DNA of 64,000 nt, from contig SPDT01000009.1 in NCBI GenBank assembly GCA_008477525.1, positions 558,001-622,000 on the forward strand, given 5' to 3'. The position numbers and the translations under genes are program-made. Positions 1 to 18,130 of this stretch are shown here, one piece after another. This DNA comes from Hypomyces perniciosus. Lineage: Eukaryota; Ascomycota; Sordariomycetes; Hypocreales; Hypocreaceae. The notes beneath the pieces are model-generated. The model was not told where the DNA came from. It saw nothing but the letters and a program-made list of their open reading frames with translations, and ran no database searches. Each line of letters starts with the position of its first letter. The first letter of the stretch is position 1.

Positions 1-672
1 ACTTTTACTAATAAGCTTTTATATGTTTATTTTTAATATTAAATTTATTTTCAAAGTTATTAATTCAATATTTTAAAATATTATTACTTTTAGCTTTAAT
101 AAATTTAGTAATTATATTATTTTGACTTTAAATTTTATATTAAATAAACTTTAAATCCTTAAAGATAATCGTATTTTTGAACTTTCTTTATTTTAAAGTA
201 ATATTAAAATTATACGTTTGGCTTTAAAAATAATATAAAAAAAACTTTAAAAAACTATTTCAACTTTAATACTTGAAGCCATGGAGTTTTACAATTGTTA
301 TTATAGGCATTTAAAATAATATATATGTAAAGCCAGTTATAGAAACAATTAATACATTTTACTTCAAAAATAAAGTTTCCTTTTATACTTTTATATTTAC
401 TTTAATGTTTTTAAATTAAATATGGCTGAAAAACTCTAATATAGGCTAAAAGATTATATTAAAGTACATTTTCACGGCAAGGTCATATGCGTCATAAAGG
501 TTTCATTATAGTTAAAGATTAGCAGAGACTTTATATAATATAAGGCCCTTATTTAATAGTATTGCAATAAAAGCTATTAGCGATTTTATGAATCTTTTTA
601 AGCAGGTTTAAAGGCTAGGGATAATGGTATAGTTTATTATAGGAAAATATAGACTATTATAGTATAGAATAG

Positions 673-855
673 CAGGTTAAAGTAATATCTTTATTATACC
701 TTAAATAAAGCAAGAAGCTATAAGAATATAGCTTAAAGGCATAAGGCTAAGGCATTGTATAACGATTTATGTAATGCTGATTATTTAGTATGAGACAGGT
801 TTAGTACTATAATAATACTATTGCTATTATAAAATATTTATTAAGAATTAACTAA
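673..855 (-). repeat. Decayed LTR copy (gypsy-associated), reverse orientation
   Basis: The sequence, read on the minus strand, matches 4,457-4,625 and 15,283-15,440. Shared blocks include the stretch around caagaagctataagaatata and the block ending in aggtttagt-ctgtaataatac. It is the same repeat that follows gypsy coding relics on the plus strand, so I take it as an LTR of that family. Neighbouring gypsy coding sequence is not recognisable here. Confidence 0.55.
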
Positions 856-3349
856 AAACAATCTTTAAACTATAATAAATTATAATATCTTTGTCAATAA
901 ATTTATATTTTAAAAAAAATTATAATTTATTATAAACTTTTATAGTTATATTATGGTAATCTATTCATACAATATTTGAAAGTAAAAAGTATTTAAAAAC
1001 CTTTTGAAAGAAAATTCTGTTAAAAGAAAATAAGTATAAATATTAGAAATTATATTATAGGTTGTTAAATTTATTAAAAAGCTACTATTAAAAGACTATT
1101 AGCTTTATAAAAAATTTAACATATTATTATTATTAATATATCTAATAAAGGAATAAATAACAAATTTTTAGTATAAAATTATTTACTACTACTTTTTAAA
1201 AATAAAAAGTAAATAGTATTTTCATAATTATAAATTAATATATTAAGTATATTATTATAATTTTAATTATTATTATAATTGTAAAATTTAAATTCATAGA
1301 GTTATGTGTAATTAAATAGAATTTAAATTTAATTCTTTATATAAAATTATATTAATAAAACTTTATTATTTATTAATTAAATTACATTATTAAATAATAT
1401 TTTTATTTTTATATTAATAATACTTTAAAAAGCTAATTATAATTACTTATAACTATATAATTCTCTGTAAATTTAATTAAAAAATACTTTAATTAATATA
1501 TTTCTTTATAAAGTATTTATAGTTTAAAGAAAGTATATAACGCTTATACTATAATTTATTAAATTATTATAAATATTTTAAAAGATTCAAGTTTAAATAT
1601 ATTAATTTGTATTATTTATAAAACATAGTAATATTTATAATATATTTTATATAAATCTTTTTAAATTTTAAAGTTTTTTTTAAATGAATTAAAAATTATA
1701 AAATTTAAAATTAACTTCATAAGAAATAAGTGTATATAAATTTATATGTATTTAAACTATTTTTTAAAAAACATAATAAAAAAGTATCTAAGTTTATGTA
1801 TTTAATAATAATATAATAGAAATTATTTATTTATAAATAACAACAATATATTATTTAAAATAATTATTCTTACCTTTTATTAATTATGAATAAAGTATAA
1901 AATTGGACTAATTTATTATATGTTAACTTTATAATTTATTAATAAAACTTTAGAAAAAGATTATTAAATTTATAATATCAAAAGCTATAGAATAAATTTA
2001 TATATTAAAACTATTTCATTTTTTGATTAAAGTATAATAATATCATACTCTAAACTCTTATATTATAAATTAATCAATACTTTATAATCTATTTATGAAA
2101 AGAATAATTTAATAATAGTTTTTCTACTCAATCACTATTATCATTTATACAATATGTTAATTAAATAAAAAAATACAAAACAATATTTATAAATTTTAAT
2201 ACAAATATTTAATTATAAAAAAAGAATTTTACTTTTATTATTCTTACTTTTAATATAAAGTATATATAATTTATTAATAAAATAAAAATATTATAATAAT
2301 CATCTTCATCCTTTTTTATTACAATAAATATTTGAAATCAATAATAATAATTAAAATTACTATTTAAATTGATTAAAGAAATTGTATTAATTTATATAAC
2401 TTTTTATCAGTAATATAATGTCAATAATATGTTATATTAAAGCTAAGTATAATATAATGTAACGCTATTAGAAGGCTAAAAAGGAAATTCTTTAAATAAT
2501 AATCATATATAAAAATGCTTAAATATAAACAATATATAGAAAAACAGTAATTTATAATTATGTTAAGTAAAATAATACCTGCTTTTTTATTAATATTATT
2601 TTAAAATAAAAGGAGATATTAAAAATATTATGTTCAATAATATAAAGATTAATAAATAAAATAAGATTAATTTTAAAGTTAATAAAATTATGATTAATAT
2701 TTTTTAATAAAAGACAGATGTCTCAAAGTATTAAAAGGAATTATAGTTTTATTATTAATAATATTAACTATAAATATAATAATTTAAAAGGTGAAAACAA
2801 AAATAATACTTATAATATTTAAAAGATTATTAATAGAAAATATATAATTAAGTTAAAGAAAAAATAATAAATATTGGTAAATATAAATAATTATTAAAAA
2901 TTATAATAATTTAGAGAAAGGATTTATAAAATAAAGTTAAAAATATAAAAAATAAAAATAACTATTATTATATATTGAATAATGATTAACTATCTCATAA
3001 AGAATAAAAATTTAAGATATCTTTAATAGAATCTTTACATAAATAAATTTAATTTATAAAACAGATAATATATTAATATATTTAATTAAAAATAATAGAA
3101 TTTAATAAAGGTTCTACTATAAAAACTTATTAAAGTTAATTTTATTATTATTGAAAATTATAATTGGCAAATATTTTGAAATTTCAATATATACTTTTAA
3201 ATTTTTTTAAATTACTATTAATATTATTTTAAATTTAACTTAATATCTTAATAAATTATATTATATGATGAATTGCTTATGATTAATAAAGCGTAATTTA
3301 TCAAAATGTCTTCATAATAATATATTAGTTAATAAATATATATTACTTT

Positions 3350-4625
3350 ATTATGACCTATACGTTTCATATTAAAAACTTATTAATATTTTTATTTTAT
3401 ATATTTATGCTTTATATAAAACTTGAAAAATAATTATATTAAATTCTAGTATTTAACTTATATTTAAACTTTAAAAGCAGTTATTTCCATAAGTTAAAAT
3501 TTACTTCAAATATCTTTTTTAATTTGTTATTTAAAAATTAATAGTTAAATTAAATAATTAAATATAAAAATAACATAATATTTTAAATAATTTATAAACT
3601 TTCTTAAAATAATTAAATATTCAAAATAATAAAAACTATATTATTTTTATAAAATTGTAGTTTTTATTTATATTTTAAAATTAAATCTTTATTTATTAAA
3701 TCTATTTTTAATTCAAAAGAAAGGTTTTTATACTATATTTCAATATTTTTAAGAACTTCTAAATTAATTAAAAGCTTTTATAAGATCATTAAGTATTTAA
3801 TATAAAGCTGTAGTTAATATATTGAAAGAAAATTTATATTAATTTATTGTTAATATAAAGTATAATCAATAATTAAATAGTTCAAAATAAACTATTTATA
3901 TAAGAAAAAGATAATAAATAAATAAACTTATATAAAATCTTTCAACATTTACTTTTAAATATATTAATTTCAGCTTTTTAATTATATTTATATATTTTTT
4001 CATATTTTATAACTTTGTTTTTAAACTATTAATAGTTAATAAAATAGGCTAATATATATATTTACTAAAATAAAATACTAGTAATGAATTAAAAAATAAA
4101 AACATTTAAAGATAACTTTTTAAAAGAAATAATAAAATAAAGGAAACAATAATTCTTTTTAATAATATCTTTAACTGCTATAATAAAAATAGTTTCTATT
4201 ATTATATAGCCTAGAAATACGATATATTAAGCTAATAGCCTATAAAAGACTTAAAAGGCTAAAATACTGCCTTTTTAAAATATTATAAGAACAATCCTAA
4301 CAAGCTTAGTCTACTTGCTTAGCTTAAAAGAGTAAGAACTATAAATGCAGCTAACTAGCTAAACCTATACTATAGCAGTTACTTATAGCGGAATTAATAT
4401 AGTAAAGGATTAGTTTTAAAATAGCTATTTAAAGATAAATAAAGTTTAAAAAGGCGGGGTATTATTACAGCACTAAACCTATACTATACTAAATAATCAG
4501 TATTATATAAATCCTATATAATGCCTTGGCCCTATACCTTTAAGCTATATTCTTATAGCTTCTTGCCTTATTTAAGGCACAATAAAGATGTTACCTTAAC
4601 CTGCTGCTCCGTGCTGTAATAAGTA
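3350..4625 (+). mobile_element. 3' part of a RIP-degraded Ty3/gypsy element with LTR
   Basis: This stretch is a diverged copy of 14,390-15,440: the order of conserved blocks is the same and ends in a purine-rich run (aaaaaggcgggg, about 4,446-4,457) followed by the LTR-like repeat (4,457-4,625). A polypurine tract directly before a repeat is the layout expected for the 3' end of an LTR retrotransposon. The coding part is too degraded to read. The upstream part of the element is not recognisable. Confidence 0.55.
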
Positions 4626-5422
4626 TATTTAAAAATATAGTTTTTTATTTATTGCCTTTTATAACCTCTACACTTAACAGTGCTGACTAGTAAGGCATAA
4701 ACCTTATAGTAGGCTAGGTAAAACGATATAGAAGGCAGGAGTAGGTTAATTATAAGACTAAAGATTGCCCTCTATCTTACTGAGGTAGAGGCTATCTCTC
4801 TTTTTAGTCTAATATAATCCTTCAGTTTATCTTTCCGCCGAACAGGTATATGCCTTTGTCATTTAAATTTCATAACATATTTTTTATATTAATTTTAGTA
4901 AAGTAGGTAGTTTTAAATATATAATTTAATATCTTTAATATTAATAAAAATAGGCATTAATTCTTTACTATTATTTTATGTAAATTATGGTAATTTATAT
5001 ATAATTATAGTATATTATCTTTTTTAAAAAAAAATAAAGGCTTTATAGGACTTTTAAAGCTTATATTCAGCCTTTTTCAAAGTTCTTTTTTCAATAATTT
5101 TAAAGTTGTCTTAACTTTAACTATAACATCAAATAAATTAAGCTTTAAAGGGGCTTTTCCTTTTGTTATTGAATTAATTGTATAATCTATTATTCTATAA
5201 TAAAAAAGATACCTATACCTTTTAAAAAGAATATATTGAAGTATTTTAATAATTCTTTTAATATTTTTATACATTTTAATTATTCTTTACACGATTATTC
5301 ATATGTTAAAAATATAAATATATATATAATTCCTTTAGTATTATTATGAATAAAATATAAAGTTCCTTTTTAATCTTAAGTATTAATGTATAATATAATT
5401 ATAAAAAAACTTTATTATTTTA

Positions 5423-8416
<2,994 letters not shown>

Positions 8417-9692
8417 TTCATTAAAAAGTAAAGAAAACTTTTATTTAATATATTATATATAATAAACAGTTTTAATAAAAGTTTTTAGTATAAAGTAAAA
8501 TATATATAATCTTTTTATATTATTTTTTATTTATATACAATAGTAACTTATTTTTATATAACTCAAAAGCTAAACCTTTTTAAATATATATAGTAATAAC
8601 CCTATTTATATTTAAAGTTATGTAATAATTTCTTTAAATTTATAATTATTTTTATATCCTTTTATAAACTAATTTTCAATATTATTATATACTATAACTT
8701 TTATATTTTAAATAATTATATTGTATTTTTAATTAAACCTATATATTATCATTTATATAACACAGCTTGACGATGTATTATGCAACATAGTAAGGTTTTT
8801 AAATCTATAAATAATAAATAGATTATATTGAAATAAAGAATAATTGACAGTAATGAAATATAAATTTGTTTTATAACATTACATACAAATATTGACTTTT
8901 ATTACATAGTTAACTTTATTGCTATATAATTAATAAAGGTATAAGCACTAGTATTAGAAAATAGTAAGTAATATTTGGTTATAGTGTAAACGATAATATA
9001 CGTTATGAAGAGAGAAAAAAAGCAAGATAAAAAAGCTAAGTAAGTATTAGGACTGCGAAGAGCTATATGTTCTGCTGTTATCGACCATAGAGTAGTAACA
9101 GCTCTGCTATTGCCCAGTATAGATGCTGCTGTTAGGTATATCCATACATTCTTTTATTATAATTTATATTAAATAAACAACTTTTAGCTTTATAAGGTAG
9201 TAGTTAGGATTGAATATTTTGCCTTGACTATTAATATATTTAATAGAGTATTACTATTTAGGCTATAGTAGCTTATATGCCTATTAACTCAACGCTAGCT
9301 TTTCTTTATTCCTATAAAAATACATTAAATTATAATATAGTATAATAGAATTTCTAAATATTAATACCTATATAATTAAAGTCTTTTATAGCCAGTTAAG
9401 TTATCTAAATCTTGCATTTCTATGCATTTAATTATAATGTATAAGCTATTAATTAATTTATGACTTTATATAGCTAGCTTTGTAGCTGGAATAACCTTTT
9501 TAATAACTAAAAATATAGGTAGTGCTGCTAATCTTCCCTTGCCTCAGCCCTGGATCTCGCGGATAATTCTATTGCGCTATACTGTAATTTGGTGTAGCCT
9601 TATAGAAAAAAGAAAGGCTGGCGATGAGTTAGTGGGCGTATAGGCCACTACAGCCCGAATAGCAATACTTATTTAATAAAAGATTTATTTAA

Positions 9693-10063
9693 AGTAATGC
9701 TATTCACACAGATAAAAATTGCTATTCGCACAGATGGCCCATGCGCTACCCAAAATCTCTGACAGCCGCAGCAGCGGAGATAGAGTTAATATTACAGAGT
9801 ATACAACAGTTACAACTGTTATATAGCCAATACAGCAGTTACAGACAGGGAAAGAGTGAGGGCGACCTGTAGATTAAAGACGAATGTAATGAAACTGTGC
9901 GGACAATATAGCCGGAAGAATAGTCGGCCTAGGGAGATTTTATATAGACCTATTAGTGCAGTATTTCAGTCATATGGTGTAAGGAGCTGCGGGGAGATGT
10001 TCGCTGGTAGTGCATGGACTATCTGTGCGAATGGTAATTTTCATCTGTGTGAATAGCATTACT
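9693..10063. mobile_element. 371-bp non-autonomous TIR element (MITE-like)
   Basis: Ends are agtaatgctattcacacaga at left and its near-perfect inverse at right, about 43 bp each. The outermost bases resemble the termini of the 5,423-8,416 element, so it may be a distant non-autonomous relative. Its interior keeps a much higher G+C than the surroundings, suggesting insertion after, or escape from, most RIP. A short open frame inside (9,856-10,056) has no coding character. A degraded right end of the same kind is visible near 10,683-10,724. Confidence 0.75.
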
Positions 10064-12559
10064 CATTATTTAAGGCTATTATGATATTTTAAAGGTTAAA
10101 GTTACTATAATAAGACTAAATATAGCTTTAAAGATTATTTCTCAATACTTATAGTATTTATTTAAAGTTTTTAAGAAAATAATAATTTTATTAATATATA
10201 TATAAGCTTATAATAAAAATAAAAGTCTTAATTTATTTACTTATATATATAAGAGAATCTCTAGGTTTTATTAATAATATATATATTTAGTTTTAACTAT
10301 GACATATAATTATAATAAATTTCTTATAATAATTAGAATATATTTAAAATTAATAAAAAAGTATTTTTATTTTTATTATTAAAATATATTTAACCCTTAA
10401 TAATAAAAACTTCTTTTTATTATTATAGCAGTAAATATATATTTATAATTGTGATGTTATTTGAACTTTTTAAATTAATAATTATGTATCCTTTATTTTT
10501 ATTATTAATGTTCTTTTATAATATAAAGATTAAAGCTATAAATAATACAATCAAAAAATAATTTATTTCAAGATATTTTATATGAAGTAAATAAAAGGGA
10601 TATTACAGATTTATTAATATACTATTTTAAGGATATAGTATACAAAGCTATAAGGAGATACTTGCAGGTCGTATATAAATTATTTATATAAATAGCAATT
10701 TCTATCTATATAAATAGTATTACTTATATTTATTATATGTCAAAGGTTAAAGGTGTTTTTAACCTCTTTATTATAAATACTAATGGGATATAGTTTATAA
10801 TTACTCATATAAATTACTTTACTATACTATTCTTATTTATATATATATACCCTTTTGAAGTTTATAATTTCTTTTATAATTATTTTATTAATTCTTAAAA
10901 CCAAATAGTTTATTGTATATAATAGTTTTAAACTATAGTTTAATATTAATAAAATTCCTGCCATGTAAATATAAATATTAAAGTTAGTTAAAGCAGTAAA
11001 AAAAGCTTTATTAAATGTAATTATATAGTATTATAAAGTATAATATATTACAAAACTTTTTTTTATTAAAAGTTTTATTATTAAATACTCTTTTGTACTT
11101 CTATTCTATTCAATAACATTATATATATTTCTTATATTCTAAATCAATTCTTTTACTATATTAAAATACATATTATAATTAAGTTTTCATAACGTATTTA
11201 AACTTTGCATTATAATTATATAATATATAATATAATATAAATATATTTATAGCTTGAACAAGTTTAACTTTCTAATAAAGTATTAATTTTGAAGGAGCTT
11301 GAGATTGATTATTAAACCATCATTGTATTAATATAAAAGTAATAATAATGTTATAGCTGTTATTATCTTATATTTAATATTTTAAGTTATATATATACAC
11401 TACACTTTATCTATTTTCTTTTAAAGTTTTACTATAAAAATAAATTATAAATATAGCCTATTAATTTAATTTTATTATACTTTTTAATCCTTTTACAGTC
11501 TATAAATTAACTGTAACTATATAAATATTTAATTAAAACTTGAATGGAATCTTGATTTATAATTATAGTAAAGTACTTCATATTAAATAATCCTTAAAGG
11601 CTATAGTCTATAAGTGTACTTTTAAATATATATTAATAGAGGTATATATATATATATATAATATAAACTCTTTTAATCTTATACTTTTATAAATTAAATA
11701 TACTTTCATTACTAGCTCTAATAGATATCCTTTACTATTATAGTTATGAAATATTACTTATTAAGACTTAAATAGTTAAATAATATGTAAGTAATAAACT
11801 ATATATAATATATATACTATTTTAGTTTTTTAAAGTTTAAAACTTTTTGATATATAATTTTAGTATCCTTAAATATTATTATAAAGTATCAAACATTAAA
11901 GAAAAAGAAAAAGATTTATATATTAACTTTATATTGATATTAAAATAAAATTACTATTATATTTATTAATTTAATAACTATAAAAAATAAGAAATTAAAG
12001 TATAAATAATATTAAATAAACCTTTAATATTAATTTTAATAATCTTTATAGTTAATAGCTGTTAATACTTATATTAATATAACCTAATATAACTCTTTAA
12101 ATTAAATATATTAACTATTAAAGTTTAGTGAGAATACTTTTATAAATATATTATAAAAATAAAATCGCTTTATAATAGTATAAATATTATTCTTTATAGC
12201 TTTTTACAATTTCTTTATATACTATTATAGCAGAGAATACCTTTAAAGGATATTAAAGTTTAATATTACTAAATTTATAAAAGTAAAGTTAAAATTAATA
12301 AAAAGTAATATTTAAAAGGAATTTCTTAATTAACTATAAAATGGAATTATTAGCTTTTTTTATAGTTAATAAATACATTTCCCTTTAAAAGATTATAAAA
12401 CTATAAAATTAAATATTTATTTAAAAAAACTATTATATTAAAAAAACAATGTAATATTATTAAATAAACTTTAAATTATAAAAAAGTAATTAAATTAAAG
12501 GTTAATTAAAGGATTTATAAAAGAATTTAAAGTAAAATATACTGTCTTTTTACTTTTTA

Positions 12560-15282
12560 TAGCAAAACCTAATAAAAGTATTTTCTATTTATTACAATTA
12601 TTAAAGATTTAATAATGTTATTACAAAAGATTGCTATTTATTGTAATTAATTTAAAAAATATTAAATACTTTCTATAATATTAAAATTTTTGTTAAATTA
12701 AATATAATGACTGCCTTTAATAAACTTTAAATTATAAAAGGATATAAATAGAAAATAGTATCTGTAATTTAATTTAAATTATTTAAAACTTTCATTATAC
12801 TTTTTAATTTTTATAATAGTTTAACCTTTTTAGTATTATATAAATTACACTTTATATAATTTATTTAATAAAATTTATATAGCCTATTTTAATAATATTT
12901 TAATTTATTTAACTATATAAAAAGAATATTAATAGTATATATAAAGAATTATAAATTAATTAATTAATATAGGCCTTTAAATTAATATTAAAAATATAAA
13001 TTTAAAATAATAAAAATAAAATATTTTAATTTAACTATTATAAATAATAGTATTAAAATAGATTTTAAAAAAATAGGTATAGTTATAAATTAAAAAAGAC
13101 TTTTAAACCTTTATAAACTTTAATACTTTTTAAGCTTTATAAATTTCTATTAATTGTTTATTAAGGACTTTTTTAATACTTATAACCCTTTAAACAGCCT
13201 TTTAAAGAAAAATATACTATAAAATTAAATAAAACTTTATACTACTATATTTAACTATTTTAAAACCTAGTTTATAATTGCCTTAATTTTTACCTTTTTT
13301 AATGATAATAAAAAATAGTCTTAAAAATAAATACTTTAAACTAAGCATTTAATAGTATTTTCTTTTAATATAATAAAAGTAATATTTTATAATTAATAGT
13401 ATATTTTTTATTTAAATATTTATTTATTAAATATAATTATAAAATCTATAACAAAAAGCTATTAGCTATTATCAAATTATTAAAAGAGTAATACTTTAAG
13501 CTTTAAAGTATAAAAAATAAATTTAAAATTATTATAGACTATAAAAACTTAAAATCTTTTATAATTATTAAAGTATTAAATTAAAGATAAATTTACTAAT
13601 TTAAGTTTTTATTTTATTATAATTCCTAGATTATCTATTAGCTTAAATTAAAAGCAGTAAACCTTAATATATTAATTAAAATATTTTAAAATATTTTATT
13701 AAAGTTAAATTAAAATAATAGCTAGTTAAAAAAAACTTTACTTTTAAAAACCTACTTTAATCTTTATATTTATATTAATATTATAACAAATATAAATAAT
13801 AAAAATCTATTTACTATAATAATTAACACTTTAAGTTTAAACTTAAAGATATTAATTAATAGAATAATTAATAAAGCTTTTAAAATATTAAATATAATAA
13901 ATATTATAATATAAACGCTTTAAAACTTAGTTGTTTAATAATACCTTAAAAGTATTTAATATAACTTAAAAGCAGTAATATAAAAGTTTTAAATCTATAG
14001 TAATTAAATATATTATTAAAAATGAATTTTCCTTTTATTAATAAATAAAGTAAAAATATAAGTTATATATTAAATATACTTTTTTAAACTAAAAGAATAT
14101 TTAAAATAAATAAAAATACTAAACCTTTTTAATTATATATACTAATAGCTATAAATATTAACTAATATTAATACTTTTATTAAAGGCTATAATTTATACT
14201 TTTAAATAAAGTGAAATAAGTTTACTCCTTTAAAAAATTTAAAATTATTACTAATACTATTTTAAGCTTAAAGTAATATTTTAATAGATTATATTATACT
14301 ACTATTTAACTATAATTAATAAAGTTTAGTCTATAAAAATATCTTTATACTTATATTTTATTTAATAAAAATATATTATCTTATTACTATTTATATATTT
14401 ATTATTAAAACATTTATTAATATCTTTATTTTATATATTTATATTTTATATAAACCTTTAAAAATAATTAAATTAAATTAAAGTATTTAATTTATATTTA
14501 AGTTTTAAAAGTAGTTAGTTTAATAATTTAAAATTTGCGTTAAATATTTTTAATAAATTTTAAATTAATTAAGAGCCCTTATAATATAATCAATTATTTA
14601 ATATAAAGCTGCAGTTCATATATTAAAAAAGGACTTATATTAATTTATAGTTAATAAAAAGGTATAGTTAAAGATTAAATGCTTTAAAATAAACTCTTTA
14701 ATAAAGAAAGGAGATAATAAATAAATAGGCTTATATAAAATCTTTAATATATATCTTTAAATTTATTAACATAAACTCTTGAACTATATCTGCATTTTCT
14801 TTATATTTTATAATTTTCTTTTTAAACTATTAATAGCTAATAAAATGAATTAATATATATATATATATTAAAGTAAAACGCTATTAATAAACAAAAGTAA
14901 AAATATATAAAGATAAATGTTTAAAAAGGATAATAAAATAAATAAAATAATAGAAAAGTAAGAATTTAATAAAACCTTTAACTACTATAACAGAAATAAC
15001 CTATACTATTATATAGCTTAGAAATACTATATATTAAACTAATAACTTGCGAAAAACCTAAAAGGATAAAATACGGCCTTTTTAAAATACTATAAACAAA
15101 CCCTAATAAGCTTAGCCTACCTGTTTAAGTTATAAAAATAAAAATAATAAAAATAATTAATTTACTAAACCTATAATACAGTAGCCGTCTATAATAGAGT
15201 TAACATAATAAGAGGATTAAAATATATATAGTTTTAGAATAGTTATTTAAGGGCAAATAAAGTTTAAAAGGGGGGGGGGGGT
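12560..15282 (+). mobile_element. Ty3/gypsy retrotransposon relic: RT and RNase H traces
   Basis: Plus-strand translation, ignoring stops, shows the gypsy order. An RT palm is visible near 12,690-12,910: a block reading KIFVKLNIMTAFNK, then AYFNNILIY where active elements have YLDDILIY. An RNase H block reading YNKKLLAIIK ... DYKNLKSF lies at about 13,447-13,560, and the typical junction after RNase H (IIY..LKLKAVNL) near 13,640-13,670. The 3' part ends in a G-rich polypurine run (about 15,270-15,282) and the LTR. Every domain is shattered by RIP-type transitions, so it is a dead copy. Gag, protease and integrase are not readable. Confidence 0.75.
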
Positions 15283-15440
15283 ACTATTACAGCACTAAAC
15301 CTGTCTTTTAATAACTTATTAGCATTATATGCGTCTATATATAATAACTTAGTCTTATATCTTTAAACTATATTCTTATAGCTTCTTGCTTTATTTAAAG
15401 TATAATAAAGATATTACTTTAACCTACTATTCTGTATACT
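15283..15440 (+). repeat. LTR of the gypsy relic
   Basis: It starts directly after a run of about ten G (the polypurine tract) and matches 4,457-4,625 and, inverted, 673-855. The right limit is set where similarity among copies stops. Confidence 0.6.
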
Positions 15441-15449
15441 ATAATAGAT

Positions 15450-18130
15450 ATTAAAATAAATATAGTACTTTATAGTAAAACTATAACCATAAAAAGGCAT
15501 AAAAGGCTTTAATAGTAACTATTAATATATTTAAAGAAAAAAAAGCTATTAAAAAGACCCTATATATAACTATTCTATATAAAAAATCAGTTTATTCAAA
15601 CTTAATTATTACTATAATAAAACTAAGTAAAGATATATTTTAAATAGTTAAGTAAAAGAAAGCTATTAATTAATTTTAACTATTATTTTTAATTAATAGG
15701 GACTATTAGGTTATAGACTTAATAAATAAAGTTACTTTTTTATAAAAGATAGTCTTTAAGTATAAAAAAGTATTTAAAAATATTAATAACTTTTAGCATT
15801 ATTTAGCCTGCCTTTTTAAAAATACTTTTTAAAATAAAGAATTAAATAAAGAAAAAGTAATAAAAGCTATTATTAAAGTAAAGAATACTACCTTTAAAGT
15901 AAATAAAATTTTAGTAAAACTTTTTAAAATACCTGAGTTAATAATCTATAACTTTATATATAAACCTTTTAAGGGATATTTAAAAATCAGATATTATTTA
16001 GCCCTTTTCTAAAATATTAAAGTAATATTTATACTCAAACTAAATAAACTAAATTACTTTAAATATAAAGCCTAATAGATAATTTTACTTTTATTATATA
16101 TAAATAAAAGCTTAAAAAGGCTATTAGTATAAAAGATTATAAAAGATATATTTAAATATAAAGTACTTTTAAAATAATACTTTAAAGCTTTATTAAAAAG
16201 GAGTATTATAAATCTTTTTACTTACTTTATTTATAATATAAAACTAATACTTTTTAAAGGAAAAAGGGTATTAATTTTTACCTTTAATATTTTAAAAGGT
16301 TTTAATATTATAATAAAAAATTATATAAGCTTTTAGCTTAAAAAATAAAGATAGTTAAATTAATTTATTAAATAAATAAAGTTTTTTTTAAATAGCTATA
16401 TAGTCTTTATTTAGAAAAAGGATAGTATTACTTTTCTTTATAGTATGTTTAAATATAAAACCCTTTAAAGATCCCTTTTTTTATTAAGTTTATTTATATT
16501 ATATATTACTTTACTTTTAAAAATAAGTTAATTTAGTAATAAATGCTTTATATATATAAACAATATTGCTTTCCTAGCTATAAGCCTTTATATAAGCTAT
16601 ACTTTAATAATATTATAAAATAAATTAAACTAGGCAGTCTATTAAAAATAGGAAAATATAATCTTTTTTACTTTAAATAAAATTAAACTCTTTTACTTTT
16701 ATAAAAGATATAGACTTAAACTTTATTATATAATTATATTAAAAAGAAGGCAGATTAACCTTAACCTATATATAAAGTAGTTTAATATTACTTTTAACTT
16801 TAAACTATTCTTTAAAAAATATATTAAAATTTAAATAGCTAAGGCTTTAAAGATAATTAACTTCCTTAAAAGTCTTAATAAAATTAAAAAAGGCTCCCTT
16901 TTTAATATAGTAACTATAATAATTAGGGCCTATATATTATTAATTGCTTTATATAATATAAAAGTATAATATCTTAGCTTAAAGAGAGAATTTAGGAATA
17001 ATTTAGGCAGGATAGTAAATATAGGCATTAATAACTTTATAGTAAAACTAAATAAAGCCTTTAAAATAGTAACTTATATTATCCTCTTAGTTTAAAAAAC
17101 TACCTTTATTTTAATACTTTACAGAGTCTAATATCCTGCCTATATTTATAATACTCGCTTAGGCAAAATTAAGAAACTTTATTTAACTTACAGGCCTAGA
17201 CTGCTTTTATCTGCTAGCTAATAGGATTAATAGACTAAATATTTAATTTCCTGCAATATACCTATAAAAGACTGCCAGTCTTATTAGCCAGTTTATTTAA
17301 CTTACTCTCTTTATTAAAAAGCTTTATTTTATTAAAGTTAACTTAAACTTTAAGGTATTAAGGAAAGAGATAATTATATAAAGGCACTTTAAGCTAGCAA
17401 ATTTAATATTAACTTTAATAATTACAGTTTATTTAAATAGCTTTTAACTTAATAAAAAAATAAAATAAAGAGTAATAGTATATTATAAAGTTACAGTCTA
17501 TAAAGACTATAAGCTATTTATTAATATAAAAGTTTATAATATAAAAGCTATAAAGGCTATTAAAGTAATTAACATAATAGCTAGACTTATAAAAAATAAC
17601 TTTAAAGTTAATAAAATATTTTTTTAATAATATATTAATAGTTAAACGCCTATAAAGTAAAGCTTTAATTTTATTATAAAGAAAGTTTATATAGTTTTAA
17701 TATACAACTAAAAAAATATACCTTTATAAAGTATTTATTTCTTAAGTGTTAGGCTATAAGGATATATAAAGTAATAAAATAATAAATAAACTAATAAAAA
17801 AAGGTATAGTTTTTAACTTTCTTTTTTAAAGTTAAAGTACTTTAATATATATTAAACGCTAAGTAAAAGCAGAAAAGGTTACTTTTTGAAAGAAATATTA
17901 AAAGGCAATACTCTAGAAAGCTACTAACAGAAAGGTTTAGTTATAGAGACTTTTAAAGCTACTATAACTAATTTAGCTATAATATATAATTTTACTATAA
18001 ATACAGCTTTACTAAAAAGCCAGGGCACTTTATGAAATACTATATAATAAAAAGCTTCCTCTTTAAAATGCTTAAAGGCAAAAGACTAGTTATATACCTA
18101 TTAAAACCTAAAAGAAGTAAAGCTTTTTAA
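15450..18130 (+). mobile_element. Tad1-like LINE relic (RT and downstream region)
   Basis: Conceptual translation through stops gives the order of a Tad-clade LINE RT. There is a block like ILKLNKLNYFKYKA (about 16,030), FNILKGFN where active copies have D.KGAFD (about 16,290), RSLFLLSLFILYI where active copies have QGSPLSPLLFLLYI (about 16,470-16,510), then FIYINNIAFLAI where the YxDD box belongs (about 16,540). Further on, near 17,090-17,200, the text resembles the region after the RT that ends in a TTRLGKIKKL-like block. It starts right behind the gypsy LTR, indicating nested or adjacent insertion. Non-functional. Confidence 0.65.

Noticed and set aside
9856..10056. 66-codon plus-strand frame in the AT block
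   Set aside because: It lies wholly inside the 371-bp TIR element and has no protein family character.
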